The notes beneath the pieces were generated by a model. The model was not told the DNA's origin and did no database searches. It saw only the letters and a list, made by a program, of their open reading frames with translations. From Shewanella colwelliana ATCC 39565 (GTDB lineage Bacteria; Pseudomonadota; Gammaproteobacteria; Enterobacterales; Shewanellaceae): a stretch of DNA of 64,000 nucleotides. The stretch covers positions 62,001-126,000 of the forward strand of contig NZ_JAEC01000008.1 of assembly GCF_000518705.1 (NCBI RefSeq), written 5' to 3'. A program made the translations under genes and the position numbers. Every line of letters starts with the position of its first letter. Position 1 is the first letter of the stretch. Positions 18,079 through 28,050 of the stretch are shown here, in pieces.

Positions 18079-19338
18079 TTATGAACCATATACTGGCAGC
18101 AAATCTGCCATGACCAATAAGTGACAGGCGGCTGTTAACACGCCGTAGGCCACAACGATGACGATCACCGCTGTGCCACCAGGTACCCTGAATGTGTCGG
18201 CTTGCGCAAACATCTGCCTAGACTTATACGCCATTAAGGCTGGTACGATGGCGGCCCAGATAGTTGCCGCGAGTGCGGCGAAACCAATCGCAATTAAAAA
18301 GCCATTAGGGAAAAGTAACCCCAGCAGAGTGGGTGGCAGAAAGGTGACTGCCGCGGTTTTGAGGCGACCGCTACGTGACTCATCAAACCCAAATAGATCA
18401 GCCAGATAATCAAACAGACCTAATGTGACACCTAGGAAGGAGGAAGCCACAGCAAGGTTAGCAAACAGGGTGAGCATAGTGGTAAGCCAATCACTGGCCA
18501 TGACATCAGACAGTGCCGCAACCAGCACGCCCATGTTGCCTCCTTTATGGATGATATCAACAAACTCACTGCGGGCGATATTTCCCATAGTCGCCACTAA
18601 CCAACATACATAGATCACAAATGCGATAAGGGTACCTAAGGTGATGGCTTTGACGATAGTGTTGGCATCTTTACCATAATACTTAACCAAGCTTGGCACA
18701 TTTCCATGATAGCCAAAACTGACCAAACCAAACGGAATAGCGGCTAGCATATAAGGTAGATAGGTCGCTTCACCATCGGGGACAAAAAGCTTGCTTGGCT
18801 CAATCTCGATCAGCAGGTTACCAATAGCGAGGAAGAAAGTGATGATCATGCCACCCAGCATAATGGTAGTGATCCGATCGACCGCTTTGGTACTGATAAA
18901 CACGATAATGGCTAGACCGACAGCGAACACCAGTCCCGCGACACTTTGTGGCAGTTCGATGCCAAGCCCCGTAAGGCTATGATTGACAATCGAGCCGCCG
19001 CCGCTGATATAGGCGTACGCGAGAATGTATAATACAAAGGCGATAGAGAGGCCGTTAACGATACGCCAAAAGTTACCGAGCGTATCTCTAGTCAGGGTGT
19101 CGAAGCTGGCGCCGGGTTCAAAATGTAAGTTGGTTTCTAGTAATAGTAGGCCAGAGACCAGCATACAAAACCAAACGCCCACCATCATTAGCATTGAGTA
19201 GCTAAACCACATCCCTGCACCGACGACAGGCAGTGAAAACATCCCAGCGCCCACAGCGGTACCAGCGATGATCATCGCCCCACCCAATAATGACTTCCCT
19301 GATGCTCTGTTTTTGGCAGCATTCATATGATTAGCCAT
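18079..19338 (-). CDS. mtr: tryptophan-type aromatic amino acid permease
   Basis: 419 residues with about 11 transmembrane helices. It is of the HAAAP family and closely resembles E. coli Mtr: VNGLSIAFVLYILAYAYIS, SFGYHGNVPSLVKYYGKD and SSFLGVTLGLFDYLADLFGF are near-identical to Mtr segments. Mtr is a proton-driven importer of tryptophan; TnaB and TyrP are close relatives, so the exact substrate is less certain than the family. The start lies on the last base of the plsB stop, so it may be read from the plsB transcript. Confidence 0.88.
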   Translation of the reverse strand: MANHMNAAKNRASGKSLLGGAMIIAGTAVGAGMFSLPVVGAGMWFSYSMLMMVGVWFCMLVSGLLLLETNLHFEPGASFDTLTRDTLGNFWRIVNGLSIAFVLYILAYAYISGGGSIVNHSLTGLGIELPQSVAGLVFAVGLAIIVFISTKAVDRITTIMLGGMIITFFLAIGNLLIEIEPSKLFVPDGEATYLPYMLAAIPFGLVSFGYHGNVPSLVKYYGKDANTIVKAITLGTLIAFVIYVCWLVATMGNIARSEFVDIIHKGGNMGVLVAALSDVMASDWLTTMLTLFANLAVASSFLGVTLGLFDYLADLFGFDESRSGRLKTAAVTFLPPTLLGLLFPNGFLIAIGFAALAATIWAAIVPALMAYKSRQMFAQADTFRVPGGTAVIVIVVAYGVLTAACHLLVMADLLPVYGS

Positions 19339-21761
19339 TATTTAGCGTGCTCCGCTGCTACGCTATCGACGATAGTTTGCTTGACCGATGAACGCAGTAA
19401 ACTGTTGGCACGTGAGCGAATACGTTGTACCGCTTGTTGATTGCCAGTTTGTGAGAGGTAACCTAACTCTTTTAGTTTAACACTGAGGGTGCCATACAGT
19501 TTCTTGTCGTAGAACTCAGGGGCGGTAATGCCGTGCAATGCGCCTAAACGTTGGGCTAACTGATGGCTGTCGCTTTCCAGTTCTGCACGTTCAATGTTAG
19601 GTGACGACGCCAATAGATTAAAGATAATCGCATAGCGTTGCATGGTTTCGCTGACGGTACCCGCTAACAAGAGGAGCTGGTTAAGATGTTCATCGTTTAC
19701 ACAAAGGTGTTCAGATTCGGTAACCATCCCCTGTTTAATTAGGATATCGATATTGCTTGACACATATTGTGTTAAATCGTCGATGCCCATAAAGAGTTCC
19801 GCTTGAAGCAGCGGGTAGAAATCTTCTACCGTCTCTAAAATCTGTGCACGGCTGCACTGCTTGTTGCGTGTGAGGCAGCTAGCAATTAACGATGGCACGA
19901 CCAATAGGTGGATAATGTTGTTGCGATAATAGGTCATCGCAATGGCGATGCTTTCATCTATCGAGATGATATCGCCGAGGGGATCGCTATCAAGCTGGAG
20001 TTTTTTCAACTCCAGTCCTTGGGTGACAAGTTTGGCACCGTCACCTTCGACAACCGATGCAAACTCAGTATAGGGCTGCTCCTTCAAGATAGTCAGATAG
20101 AGATCGAGCTGCCTTTCTAGCTGTGAACGCTCTAAGGCATTCTGCTCAGATGCGAGCAGGACTAAGCTGGTTAGGGTGACCGAACTCACCGCTGCGGCAT
20201 CGTTAATACGAGTCATAACTCGGTTGGCTAAGGTATTGACCACAGGGGTTAACCAAGTCGGTTTTTGTTCTGGATCTTTCGCTAACTCTTCACGCCACGT
20301 GGGGACTTGCTCGTTAAGGAAACTGTGCAAGGTAATTGGCTCACCAAAATTGACATAACCTTGGCCAAAATTACTTAGTTTGCGGATAGCACCGAACACC
20401 TGCCATACCGATTCTTTCTTCTTTTTCTTACCACTGAGTTCTTTGTGGTAAGTGGCGACTTCCATCACGTGATCATAGCCAAGATAAACAGGTACCAGTG
20501 TCACAGGGCGCTCTACGCCACGTAATACGCTGTTAAGCGTCATGGCGATCATGCCTGTTTTGGGAGCGAGTAGGCGGCCTGTGCGAGAGCGTCCACCCTC
20601 GGTGAAGTATTCCACCGAATATCCTTTGGCAAACAGTTGATCAAGGTATTCACGGAATACCGCAGTGTAGAGTTTATTGCCACGGAAACTGCGGCGAATA
20701 AAGAAGGCCCCGCCGCGGCGGAACATAGGTCCTGCGGGCCAGAAGTTAAGGTTGATACCAGCGGCAATGTGCGGTGGCACCATGCCTTGGTAATAAAGAA
20801 TATAGGAGAGTAGCAGGTAATCCATGTGACTACGGTGGCAGGGCACATACACGATCTCATGGCCATCGTGGTGCAGCTGACGCACCTGTTCAGCCCCTTT
20901 AATGTTGATCCCTTTGTAGAGCTTATTCCACAACCAAGTGAGGAAGCGCTCAGCAATACGAACTAGGCTGTCTGAATAGTCGGCTGCGATCTCATCAAGA
21001 TACTCCATCGCTTTTTCGCGGGCCTGCTCTTCAGAGATCTTCTTACTTTGCGCCTCTTCTTGAATCGCTTTTTTCATCGACTCAGACTTGAGCAATGCAT
21101 GGAATAAGTTCTGCCTATTGGGCAGCACCGGTCCTGTCATTACTTTACGTTGCCGGCGGAAGTGTACACGTGCTACACGGGCTAATTTCTGTGCGATCCG
21201 TTTGTCGGTGCCGTGTTCATCAGCCATATAGCGTAATGACATTGCATTGGAAAATTGCACAAAGTTATGCCGACCGAGGAAGAGGATCATTAAGCATTTA
21301 CGCAGCCAAGTCGGGTTTTCACGCTCTAATACCGCGGCTTTCATGGTGTCATCTTCTTTACCAGGAGTGCGTCCCCAATAAAGGCTTACTGGTACTAATT
21401 GGATGTCTAACTCGGGATGCTGCTTGTGGGCGCTGAGTAACCGAGTGAAGCTTTCAAGATAATGTTGATTACCTTCACGTTGACCAAATAGGGGTTTGGC
21501 CCCTTCAACACAGACAACGCGCGGTGCCGTTTCACCTTCAACCTTGAGCGGTTCATAAGGGCTAGGTAGACCGAGTTTTTCTGTCATTTCGCTGAGGGCA
21601 GCAATGTCGCTGATCGACTCAGTCTTCATCACGTAGACAAGCGGCTTGTCTGAATCGAGGTTAAGGTCGTCAAAAGGATCATGGGGTACAACAATAGTGT
21701 GTACTAATTTCTTTTGGATCCAGCGTAATGATTTGAACCACAGCGAGTCTTGTTTGGACAT
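19338..21761 (-). CDS. plsB: glycerol-3-phosphate O-acyltransferase
   Basis: 807 residues, the full length of bacterial PlsB. The acyltransferase motif [13 protein letters not shown] (His-X4-Asp) lies near residue 310, followed by [24 protein letters not shown] and VPVYLGYD as motifs II-IV. PlsB makes 1-acyl-glycerol-3-phosphate at the inner membrane, the first step of phospholipid synthesis. It shares one base with the mtr start downstream. Confidence 0.97.
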   Translation of the reverse strand: MSKQDSLWFKSLRWIQKKLVHTIVVPHDPFDDLNLDSDKPLVYVMKTESISDIAALSEMTEKLGLPSPYEPLKVEGETAPRVVCVEGAKPLFGQREGNQHYLESFTRLLSAHKQHPELDIQLVPVSLYWGRTPGKEDDTMKAAVLERENPTWLRKCLMILFLGRHNFVQFSNAMSLRYMADEHGTDKRIAQKLARVARVHFRRQRKVMTGPVLPNRQNLFHALLKSESMKKAIQEEAQSKKISEEQAREKAMEYLDEIAADYSDSLVRIAERFLTWLWNKLYKGINIKGAEQVRQLHHDGHEIVYVPCHRSHMDYLLLSYILYYQGMVPPHIAAGINLNFWPAGPMFRRGGAFFIRRSFRGNKLYTAVFREYLDQLFAKGYSVEYFTEGGRSRTGRLLAPKTGMIAMTLNSVLRGVERPVTLVPVYLGYDHVMEVATYHKELSGKKKKKESVWQVFGAIRKLSNFGQGYVNFGEPITLHSFLNEQVPTWREELAKDPEQKPTWLTPVVNTLANRVMTRINDAAAVSSVTLTSLVLLASEQNALERSQLERQLDLYLTILKEQPYTEFASVVEGDGAKLVTQGLELKKLQLDSDPLGDIISIDESIAIAMTYYRNNIIHLLVVPSLIASCLTRNKQCSRAQILETVEDFYPLLQAELFMGIDDLTQYVSSNIDILIKQGMVTESEHLCVNDEHLNQLLLLAGTVSETMQRYAIIFNLLASSPNIERAELESDSHQLAQRLGALHGITAPEFYDKKLYGTLSVKLKELGYLSQTGNQQAVQRIRSRANSLLRSSVKQTIVDSVAAEHAK

Positions 21762-21886
21762 TATTCTTTATGCATAGAAGTCATTTAATAACTGCATAGA
21801 ATACCAGAAAACCATCACCGATCCCTAATTTGTGTATCACGCTTTGGTAAAGTACTGGTAAATCTAAGGTGTTAAGTTAATTAAAA

Positions 21887-21914
21887 TAAAACAGCGCCAT
21901 AAAAGGCGCTGTTA
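21887..21914 (-). terminator. terminator after DUF4397 lipoprotein gene
   Basis: AACAGCGCC and GGCGCTGTT form a 9-bp stem with an ATAAAA loop; on the minus strand it is followed by a T-rich stretch. It lies downstream of the DUF4397 gene and upstream of plsB. Confidence 0.8.
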
Positions 21915-21975
21915 TTCATCTTTGATTCTCACAAAGCTTTAAATTTGTGGAAACCAAGCACTATCAAGCGGAGGG

Positions 21976-23346
21976 CTACATATCTGCAATAAAGTCATCC
22001 ATTAGAATAACGCTTAGCGGCGCGCCGCCCCCTTGAGCATCAACCGCTGCGACGCCATATAATCCACCCGCTGCCAAGCTCACACTAAGTGGGCCAATTG
22101 CCACCGTTTTTGTACCTGTTGGGGTTACACTTATTACATAGTCACCTGGCGCAACAGATAAGCTGCCCGATGCGGCCATAAACGGTACGTTGGTTAAAGC
22201 GGGAGTCGCTTCTGATATGTCATCGGACTCAGTAAGATAGATGTCTACGTTGCCTGCCGAATAAGAGGCATGAGCCACATTCAATTTGGCTTCAGTTGCC
22301 ACAGAACGACGGTTTTCCATTAGTACCCATGGCTGAATGTCATCACCGCCGAGTGAACCTACAGCCATTACGGTATAACTATCGCCTGCATTTAAGGTGA
22401 CTTCCGCTTCATCGATCACCACTACACTGTTATCGACGTCGGCCGCTACAGTGACGGTGTGAGTGCCCTCTGGGACATTAAGGTAGCCAGTGGCGTTACC
22501 GAATGCCAGCATGTCTACAGCAGGAGTACTTGCACCATCGAGAAACACATCAACCTCGGGGGCGTCTGCAACGGCGTGCACCACTCGCACATCACTGCCT
22601 GCCATTTTGTCTAGCAGCACCAGCTGGGCATTATCCAATGCCACCAACAGTGCTACCGGTGAGTCACCTGACCATGCGTTGGGAATGGCGGTGATTAAAT
22701 AGCCAGTGGTGGCCTGCAGCGCTACAGCGCCAGAATCAAATACTGGGGTTTTACTACCCGATCCTGTGATTCTGATTTGGTAATCGCCAGCAAGTACTTC
22801 GAGTTGATCGCTGGCATCTAAAAAGTTGGCCGACAGGGTAGGTGCAGTGGTCGTGATGTCTGCGTCGGGGGCGGTCACGTAGATATCAACCAGACCGACA
22901 TCTGAAGTGCCGTGCAGTACCTGAACGCGAGCGTAATCATCGGCGATATCGCTGGTGGCATTTGCAATCAGTTTAAGTTGCAAGGTTTCGTCAGCGACTT
23001 TACCTACAGCGACGGCGGTGTATTCCATCTCTGTCATCGCATCTAAGTCTGCGTTTAGGACTTCAGTGACGGTACCGTCTGCAAGTTTGGCATCAACTGT
23101 AACGGCATACATGCCTTCAGGCACAGTGAGCAAACCGCTTGAAACGGCATAGTCAACATCGGTAAGAATTTCAGCACCATTAGCATTGACATTGACTGCT
23201 GGCGCATCGACGCCTGCATGGATAACGCGGATGTTGGTTTCGGCAACGGGTAGGTTTGTTGCGGGCATCTCATTATCATCGTCGCTGCTACAAGCGGTAA
23301 GACCTATCATAGTGCTGAGCAGTAACGCGGGGTATATCCGTTTCAT
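21976..23346 (-). CDS. lipoprotein with four DUF4397 repeats
   Basis: 456 residues. Lipobox LTAC at about 16-19, then an acidic Ser/Asp linker. Four repeats of about 100 residues follow, each with a pattern like (R/N)V(I/V/L)HA...VD(V/I)(Y/F)(L/V)...G.Y.(V/I) (about 38-135, 141-245, 253-345, 352-455). DUF4397 domains are beta-sandwich modules of surface lipoproteins with unproven function. The protein is strongly acidic. It is a single-gene unit with its own terminator. Confidence 0.87.
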   Translation of the reverse strand: MKRIYPALLLSTMIGLTACSSDDDNEMPATNLPVAETNIRVIHAGVDAPAVNVNANGAEILTDVDYAVSSGLLTVPEGMYAVTVDAKLADGTVTEVLNADLDAMTEMEYTAVAVGKVADETLQLKLIANATSDIADDYARVQVLHGTSDVGLVDIYVTAPDADITTTAPTLSANFLDASDQLEVLAGDYQIRITGSGSKTPVFDSGAVALQATTGYLITAIPNAWSGDSPVALLVALDNAQLVLLDKMAGSDVRVVHAVADAPEVDVFLDGASTPAVDMLAFGNATGYLNVPEGTHTVTVAADVDNSVVVIDEAEVTLNAGDSYTVMAVGSLGGDDIQPWVLMENRRSVATEAKLNVAHASYSAGNVDIYLTESDDISEATPALTNVPFMAASGSLSVAPGDYVISVTPTGTKTVAIGPLSVSLAAGGLYGVAAVDAQGGGAPLSVILMDDFIADM

Positions 23347-23633
23347 TAGCTTTTCCTCAGTTACAATTGATTACCCTGTGCTTTACGCTGCAAAAATTCA
23401 GCAGGATCACTTTTTGACGATTAATCGTTCACCTAATGATTTGGGGGCTTATTGCTCATTCGATGCTGTGAGAGAAAAGCCTAGGTTATATCCTTGTCAG
23501 ATTTAAACCTGCAGATGAGGTGTTAATGGTTCTAAAAATTAGATTGTTTTGGAGAGTTTTATGCGCTTATCTTGCAATTAATTGAGGTATAGACTGAGCC
23601 TCAATTATCGAAAACGGCATTGGGGAAACAAAC

Positions 23634-24227
23634 ATGGCAAAGGTTTTAATATTAAAATCGAGCATATTAGGGGACTACTCGCAGTCAGCTAAATTGGTTG
23701 AACACTTGCAGTCTCACTGGCAAATACAAGGGGCGAGCATCACGGTGCGCGATCTGGTGGCGGATACGCTACCTATCCTTGATGGTGAAATTGCCACGGG
23801 ATTGCGCGGTGGTGACGAGCTGACATTGCGCCAGCAGCAGGCATTAGATTTGTCTGACCGCTTGATTGAAGAGTTAAAGTCGCACGATACCTTAGTGATA
23901 GCGGCGCCTATGTATAACTTTAGTATCCCGACACAGTTAAAAAACTGGATTGATTTGATTGCGCGAGCGGGTGTGACGTTTACCTACACAGAAACAGGAC
24001 CAAAGGGCTTGCTTGAAGGGAAGCGCGCAGTATTGCTGACAACTCGTGGTGGGGTACATAAAGATGGTGTGAGCGATCATGTGGTGCCTTACCTGAAAAC
24101 GGTTTTAGGTTTTATTGGCATTACAGATGTTGAAACCGTTTATGGCGAAGCCCTGAATATGGGGCCTGATGCAACTGAACAGGGTATTAATTTAGCTAAA
24201 CAGAATATCGAGCTGTTGAGCGCCTAA
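23634..24227 (+). CDS. azoR: FMN-dependent NADH-azoreductase
   Basis: 197 residues of the AzoR/AcpD flavodoxin-like family. The N-terminal [13 protein letters not shown] loop binds FMN phosphate; [16 protein letters not shown] and LTTRGG are characteristic. It reduces azo dyes and quinones with NADH in the cytoplasm. It is followed by a clear terminator and is a single-gene unit. Confidence 0.93.
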   Translation: MAKVLILKSSILGDYSQSAKLVEHLQSHWQIQGASITVRDLVADTLPILDGEIATGLRGGDELTLRQQQALDLSDRLIEELKSHDTLVIAAPMYNFSIPTQLKNWIDLIARAGVTFTYTETGPKGLLEGKRAVLLTTRGGVHKDGVSDHVVPYLKTVLGFIGITDVETVYGEALNMGPDATEQGINLAKQNIELLSA

Positions 24228-24303
24228 CCTTTTGGCTGCAAACATTTTCACTATCATCAACCCTAGACCCAAATGCTCATGTCAGTTTATGTAGCGATAG
24301 GTT

Positions 24304-24338
24304 ACAGCGCCATTTTGAATTGAGTGGCGCTTTTTATT
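24304..24338 (+). terminator. terminator after azoR
   Basis: AGCGCCA (24306-24312) and TGGCGCT (24325-24331) with a 12-base loop, followed by a T-rich stretch. Confidence 0.75.
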
Positions 24339-24353
24339 TATCTTGAATAGCTG

Positions 24354-24518
24354 TTACTTAACCTTGTCTAAGTCGCACAGCGTACATCGGTCACTCGTCA
24401 CATTGGTTTCAATATAACGCACTTTGTGGCTGGCCAAGCGTCGGTTTGCCGAAAAGCTAAAGTGAGCGCTGGCTTTGTTATCACTGCGGGGTGGCGTTTT
24501 AGTCGTTCTAGGCTTCAT
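24354..24518 (-). CDS. possible 54-residue basic protein
   Basis: An open frame of 54 codons from an ATG at 24518, about 13 bases after the rhodanese stop. The product is basic and ends in CTLCDLDKVK with a CXXC pair. The ribosome site is weak and no family is recognised, so this may be chance. Confidence 0.3.
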   Translation of the reverse strand: MKPRTTKTPPRSDNKASAHFSFSANRRLASHKVRYIETNVTSDRCTLCDLDKVK

Positions 24519-24531
24519 TAAAAGGGGCTCA

Positions 24532-24867
24532 CTATATTGGTTGGCAACAGAGGAGATCTTTAAGTGAACCGCCATTGATGGCACAGCTAAAGCCCTGAGC
24601 CTTTAAGATATCACAGCCTTTCTGGGCACGGATCCCTGCGCCACAATAGAGCACAATGGACGCTTGTTTGTCGGTAACCTGAGTTAATCCGCTTTCTAAA
24701 TTGGCTAACGGTATATTTATCGCGCCTGGCAAATGGCCGCTATTGAACTCCTCTGGTGAGCGCACATCGATCACTTTGGCCCCTTGCTCAATAAGTTGCC
24801 AACAGGTGTGTCCATCTTGGCTACCAGAGAGTTTAGCTAATAACGATTGAAACATAACAACGCCCAT
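24532..24867 (-). CDS. single-domain rhodanese-like sulfurtransferase
   Basis: About 107-111 residues. The CDVRSPEEF-like motif (here VIDVRSPEEFNSGHLPGAINIP) and the active-site loop CGAGIRA with its catalytic Cys mark a rhodanese domain of the PspE/GlpE size class. There are two possible starts, 24867 and 24855; neither has a strong ribosome site. No signal peptide is seen, so it is probably cytoplasmic. It would move sulfane sulfur between thiols; the physiological partner is unknown. Confidence 0.85.
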   Translation of the reverse strand: MGVVMFQSLLAKLSGSQDGHTCWQLIEQGAKVIDVRSPEEFNSGHLPGAINIPLANLESGLTQVTDKQASIVLYCGAGIRAQKGCDILKAQGFSCAINGGSLKDLLCCQPI

Positions 24868-24925
24868 TCATTAGAAAATATTCAATAAGATTATTCTAAT
24901 TGATTGTTAAATGCAATATCTTCAT

Positions 24926-25381
24926 TTAAAGCTGTTTGGTCATAAAAATGCTATTAGGGTCGGGTTGATAATCAGCAAAGGGCGGGCAGATGTGAAAGCC
25001 AAACTTGCTGTATAGGTTTCTTGCTGGCGCAAAAAACGCCATAGAGCCTGTTTCTAAACTGATCTGTTTGCCCCCTTGTTGTGCGGCATCTGCCACTAAA
25101 TGATGCAAAATTTTTGCACCGAGCCCTTGTTGACGGTAACTCAGTGCGATGCGCATGGACTTGATCTCGTAGTGGTTGTGACAGAGGCGTTTGAGTGCGC
25201 CGCAACCCGCAAGTTGCTCATTGTCCCATAGACTCCAAAATCGAATGCAGGGCTGCTTTAATGCGCTGAGATCGAGTGCGTGAACGCTTTCTGAGGGGGA
25301 GGTGGAATACATCTCTTCGAGGTGTTGCTGCAATAACTGGGCGATAGCGTCACCCGTCAGTTCGTCTAAAATAAACTTCAC
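24926..25381 (-). CDS. GNAT-family N-acetyltransferase
   Basis: 151 residues from the GTG at 25381. I prefer it over upstream ATGs because AGGA lies 6 bases before it and the protein then begins with the family's usual first strand (MKFILDEL). The acetyl-CoA motif A, RQQGLGAKILHHLVADA, and the later LETGSMAFFAPARNLYSKFGF (motif B) are clear. Substrate unknown. Confidence 0.87.
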   Translation of the reverse strand: MKFILDELTGDAIAQLLQQHLEEMYSTSPSESVHALDLSALKQPCIRFWSLWDNEQLAGCGALKRLCHNHYEIKSMRIALSYRQQGLGAKILHHLVADAAQQGGKQISLETGSMAFFAPARNLYSKFGFHICPPFADYQPDPNSIFMTKQL

Positions 25382-25523
25382 CAATTGTCCTAATTTATTG
25401 AGCTGGTCGCTTGTATCTATGTTGAGCAATAGCAAAAGCGGTGCCGGTTTTCGTTAAGTGTTGTGAACTTAGACAAAGCGATGCCGTGTCGTTTTGCCTA
25501 GGTTTAGACTATGTGAAGTCATC

Positions 25524-25543
25524 AAGGGCGTTTGTTCGCCCTT
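25524..25543. terminator. hairpin downstream of the aryl polyene operon
   Basis: AAGGGCG/CGCCCTT 7-bp stem with a TTTGTT loop, 44 bases after the last APE gene. No T-tract, so its role is unsure. Confidence 0.35.
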
Positions 25544-25586
25544 CAGGCTGTGTTATGTGGTTGCTGTTTGGTAAACCGGTAAAAAT

Positions 25587-26828
25587 TCACTCGCGCCAGC
25601 GTTTGAAGATTAACGAGGTATTAATACCACCAAAAGCAAAGTTATTGCTCATGACGTAGTCGGTATTTATCTGCCTAATATCATCTTTGATATAATCGAG
25701 CTCGCCGCATTCGGGGTCGATGTTACTGAGGTTAAGAGTTGGCGCGAACCAACCAGCATTCATCATCTCAATGCTTACCCAAGCTTCGAGAGCGCCACAT
25801 GCGCCTAAGGTATGACCGGTGTAACTCTTGAGTGATGAGATGGGCATAGTGGGGCCAAACACCGCCGATGTGGCCTGTGTTTCAGCAATATCCCCTCTAT
25901 CGGTGGCGGTACCGTGGGCATTAACATAGCCGATTGCATCTGGGGCTAGCGCGGCATCTTTGAGTGCCAAGCGTATGGCAACTTCCATGGTGTTGGCATT
26001 GGGCTGGGTTACATGCAAGCCGTCTGAATTGGTGCCAAAGCCGACAATCTCAGCATAGATTTTAGCGCCGCGCGCCTGAGCATGTTCGAGTTCCTCTAAT
26101 ACTAAGGTGCAAGCGCCTTCGCCGATGACTAAGCCATCTCTATCTCTGTCGAATGGGCTTGGAGTGTTCGCTGGCTGATCATTTTTGGTGCTGGTGGCAA
26201 AGAGGGTATCAAATACCACGGCTTCGGTTGGACACAGCTCCTCTCCTCCGCCTGCAAGCATTAGATCTTGTTGGCCATATTTAATCGCCTCGTAGGCATA
26301 ACCTATGCCTTGGCTACCAGAGGTGCAGGCGCTGCTGGTGGTGTGCACGCGTCCCTTGAGACCAAAGAATACTCCGACATTGACGGCCGTGGTGTGCGCC
26401 ATCATGCGGATATAGCTAGTGGCCGTAACGCCAGACATATCACCCTCTTTGAGCATGTCTCCAAAGGCGACAATTGGATCGGTACTTCCCGTCGACGAGC
26501 CATAGGCGATTCCCATCGCCCCCGAGGTTACCACTGGAGAGTCGAGTAATTCTGCATCCATAAGGGCTTTTTCGCTGGCCCATGCGGCCATGATCGACAC
26601 GCGCCCCATAGAACGAATTTTTTTGCGTGAGTAGTGGGCGGGCTTGTCGAAGTCGACGATTGGGGCGGCAAGGCGGGTATTTAATCCATCATAGCGATCC
26701 CAATCATCCATGCGAACAACACGGTTTTTTTGTGCTTTTAGGCGACTGGCAATGGTTTGCCAGTCGTGGCCGAGGGCGGTGACGCCACCTACACCGGTTA
26801 TCACGACTCGTCTGCTGCTGTTTGTCAT
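25587..26828 (-). CDS. apeR: beta-ketoacyl-ACP synthase ApeR
   Basis: 413 residues. The start is the ATG at 26828, which shares one base with the apeQ stop. Thiolase fold with the catalytic Cys in SSACTSGSQG, the first His in NAHGTATDRGD and the second in YTGHTLGACGA. The family's role in APE synthesis is condensation of malonyl-ACP; ApeR was reported as an independent KS, beside the ApeO-ApeC pair. It is the last gene of the operon. Confidence 0.9.
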   Translation of the reverse strand: MTNSSRRVVITGVGGVTALGHDWQTIASRLKAQKNRVVRMDDWDRYDGLNTRLAAPIVDFDKPAHYSRKKIRSMGRVSIMAAWASEKALMDAELLDSPVVTSGAMGIAYGSSTGSTDPIVAFGDMLKEGDMSGVTATSYIRMMAHTTAVNVGVFFGLKGRVHTTSSACTSGSQGIGYAYEAIKYGQQDLMLAGGGEELCPTEAVVFDTLFATSTKNDQPANTPSPFDRDRDGLVIGEGACTLVLEELEHAQARGAKIYAEIVGFGTNSDGLHVTQPNANTMEVAIRLALKDAALAPDAIGYVNAHGTATDRGDIAETQATSAVFGPTMPISSLKSYTGHTLGACGALEAWVSIEMMNAGWFAPTLNLSNIDPECGELDYIKDDIRQINTDYVMSNNFAFGGINTSLIFKRWRE

Positions 26829-27553
26829 CAAATCATGCCACCATTTACTGATATGACCTGCCTAGTAATATAGGCCGCTTCATCGGATAACAGGAAATTT
26901 GCCAGCCCAGCAATCTCTGAGGGTTTTCCCATGCGGCGCATCGGTACCAACTCTTTGACCATATCGCTAGGAAACTCTGCCACCATATCAGTTTCAATTA
27001 ACCCAGGCGCGATGCAGTTAACGGTAATTTTACGCTTGGCTAGCTCTAGGCTTAGGGCCTTGGTTGCACCGATAATACCGGCTTTAGAGGCGCTATAATT
27101 CACTTGGCCGCGGTTGCCTGCAATACCTGAAACTGATGCCATGGTAATGATCCGTCCACCTTTGCGGGTTTGAATCATTGGCATAGTGCAGGGATGTACC
27201 ACGTTATAGAAGCCATCTAGGTTAGTGTGGATAACGCTATCCCACTCTTCTTCTGTCATGGCTGGGAACGCGGTGTCACGGTTAATGCCCGCATTGAGGA
27301 TTAGGCCGTAATAAGCTCCATGGGTGGCGATATCATTTTCGATAGCCTGTTTAACGCCAGCGCGATCCGCGACATCAAACTGCAGCTTACTCACATTGAC
27401 CCCTATAGCTGTCAGCTCTGCTTCGGTATCTGCCGCTGCGGTGACATTGCTATGAAAATGCAGGGCAATATCGTAACCCGACTGTGCCAGCTTGAGAGCT
27501 ATCGCCTTTCCTATGCCACGGCTAGCGCCTGTAACTAATACTCTTTTATTCAT
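26828..27553 (-). CDS. apeQ: 3-ketoacyl-ACP reductase ApeQ
   Basis: 241 residues, short-chain dehydrogenase fold. NAD(P) motif TGASRGIGKA at the N-terminus, NAG at the end of strand 4 (LILNAGIN), the catalytic Ser in MASVSG, and YxxxK in NYSASKAG. FabG-like. It reduces the 3-keto group in each elongation cycle of the polyene. It begins 11 bases after apeP and overlaps apeR by one base. Confidence 0.93.
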   Translation of the reverse strand: MNKRVLVTGASRGIGKAIALKLAQSGYDIALHFHSNVTAAADTEAELTAIGVNVSKLQFDVADRAGVKQAIENDIATHGAYYGLILNAGINRDTAFPAMTEEEWDSVIHTNLDGFYNVVHPCTMPMIQTRKGGRIITMASVSGIAGNRGQVNYSASKAGIIGATKALSLELAKRKITVNCIAPGLIETDMVAEFPSDMVKELVPMRRMGKPSEIAGLANFLLSDEAAYITRQVISVNGGMI

Positions 27554-27564
27554 CCTGGTCTCAC

Positions 27565-28050
27565 TTACCCATTACCTTGAATACTGTCAGCGATATACGC
27601 TTGGGTATCCTGAGGCTGAAAAACATTGACGTTGGCTGAAGCAACGACTTGATCTTGATGTGAAATTTGGCAATCAAACACCGCAAGGCCACTCTCCTCT
27701 TGATAGAGTCTGGTCACGCTAACTTGGTAGCATTGATCTAGCTTATAGTCTGTTATACTCATGGCCAATTTACGCGTTCCTAATAAAAAACCTACCTGAA
27801 TGGGCTCATCGCGCGCGATAGCTTCGATACCTGCAAGTGCCGCAATACTTTGTGCCATATACTCGATGCCAACATAGTTTGGTACGCTAGCAGTGTGTGA
27901 GTTGTAATAGGCACTGTGCTTACCAATGGTAACTTCAGTGGTTAAGGAGTCGGGTTTATGTTGCAGCAGGCGATCAATCAAGATCATCGGCGCGCGGTGA
28001 GGCACCACATCATCGACAGCAATATGGCTAACATCGACTATCTGACTCAT
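27565..28050 (-). CDS. apeP: hotdog dehydratase subunit ApeP
   Basis: 161 residues, FabZ/FabA-like hotdog. Candidate catalytic His is in VPHRAPMILIDR, and the central helix is NYVGIEYMAQSIAALAG with its acidic residue. ApeP works as a heteromer with ApeI to remove water from 3-hydroxyacyl-ACP and form the conjugated double bonds. Its ATG overlaps the apeO stop (ATGA). Confidence 0.88.
   Translation of the reverse strand: MSQIVDVSHIAVDDVVPHRAPMILIDRLLQHKPDSLTTEVTIGKHSAYYNSHTASVPNYVGIEYMAQSIAALAGIEAIARDEPIQVGFLLGTRKLAMSITDYKLDQCYQVSVTRLYQEESGLAVFDCQISHQDQVVASANVNVFQPQDTQAYIADSIQGNG

Noticed and set aside
25441-25659. Plus-strand open frame overlapping apeR
   Set aside because: It lies mainly opposite coding sequence and spacer with no ribosome site or family resemblance.
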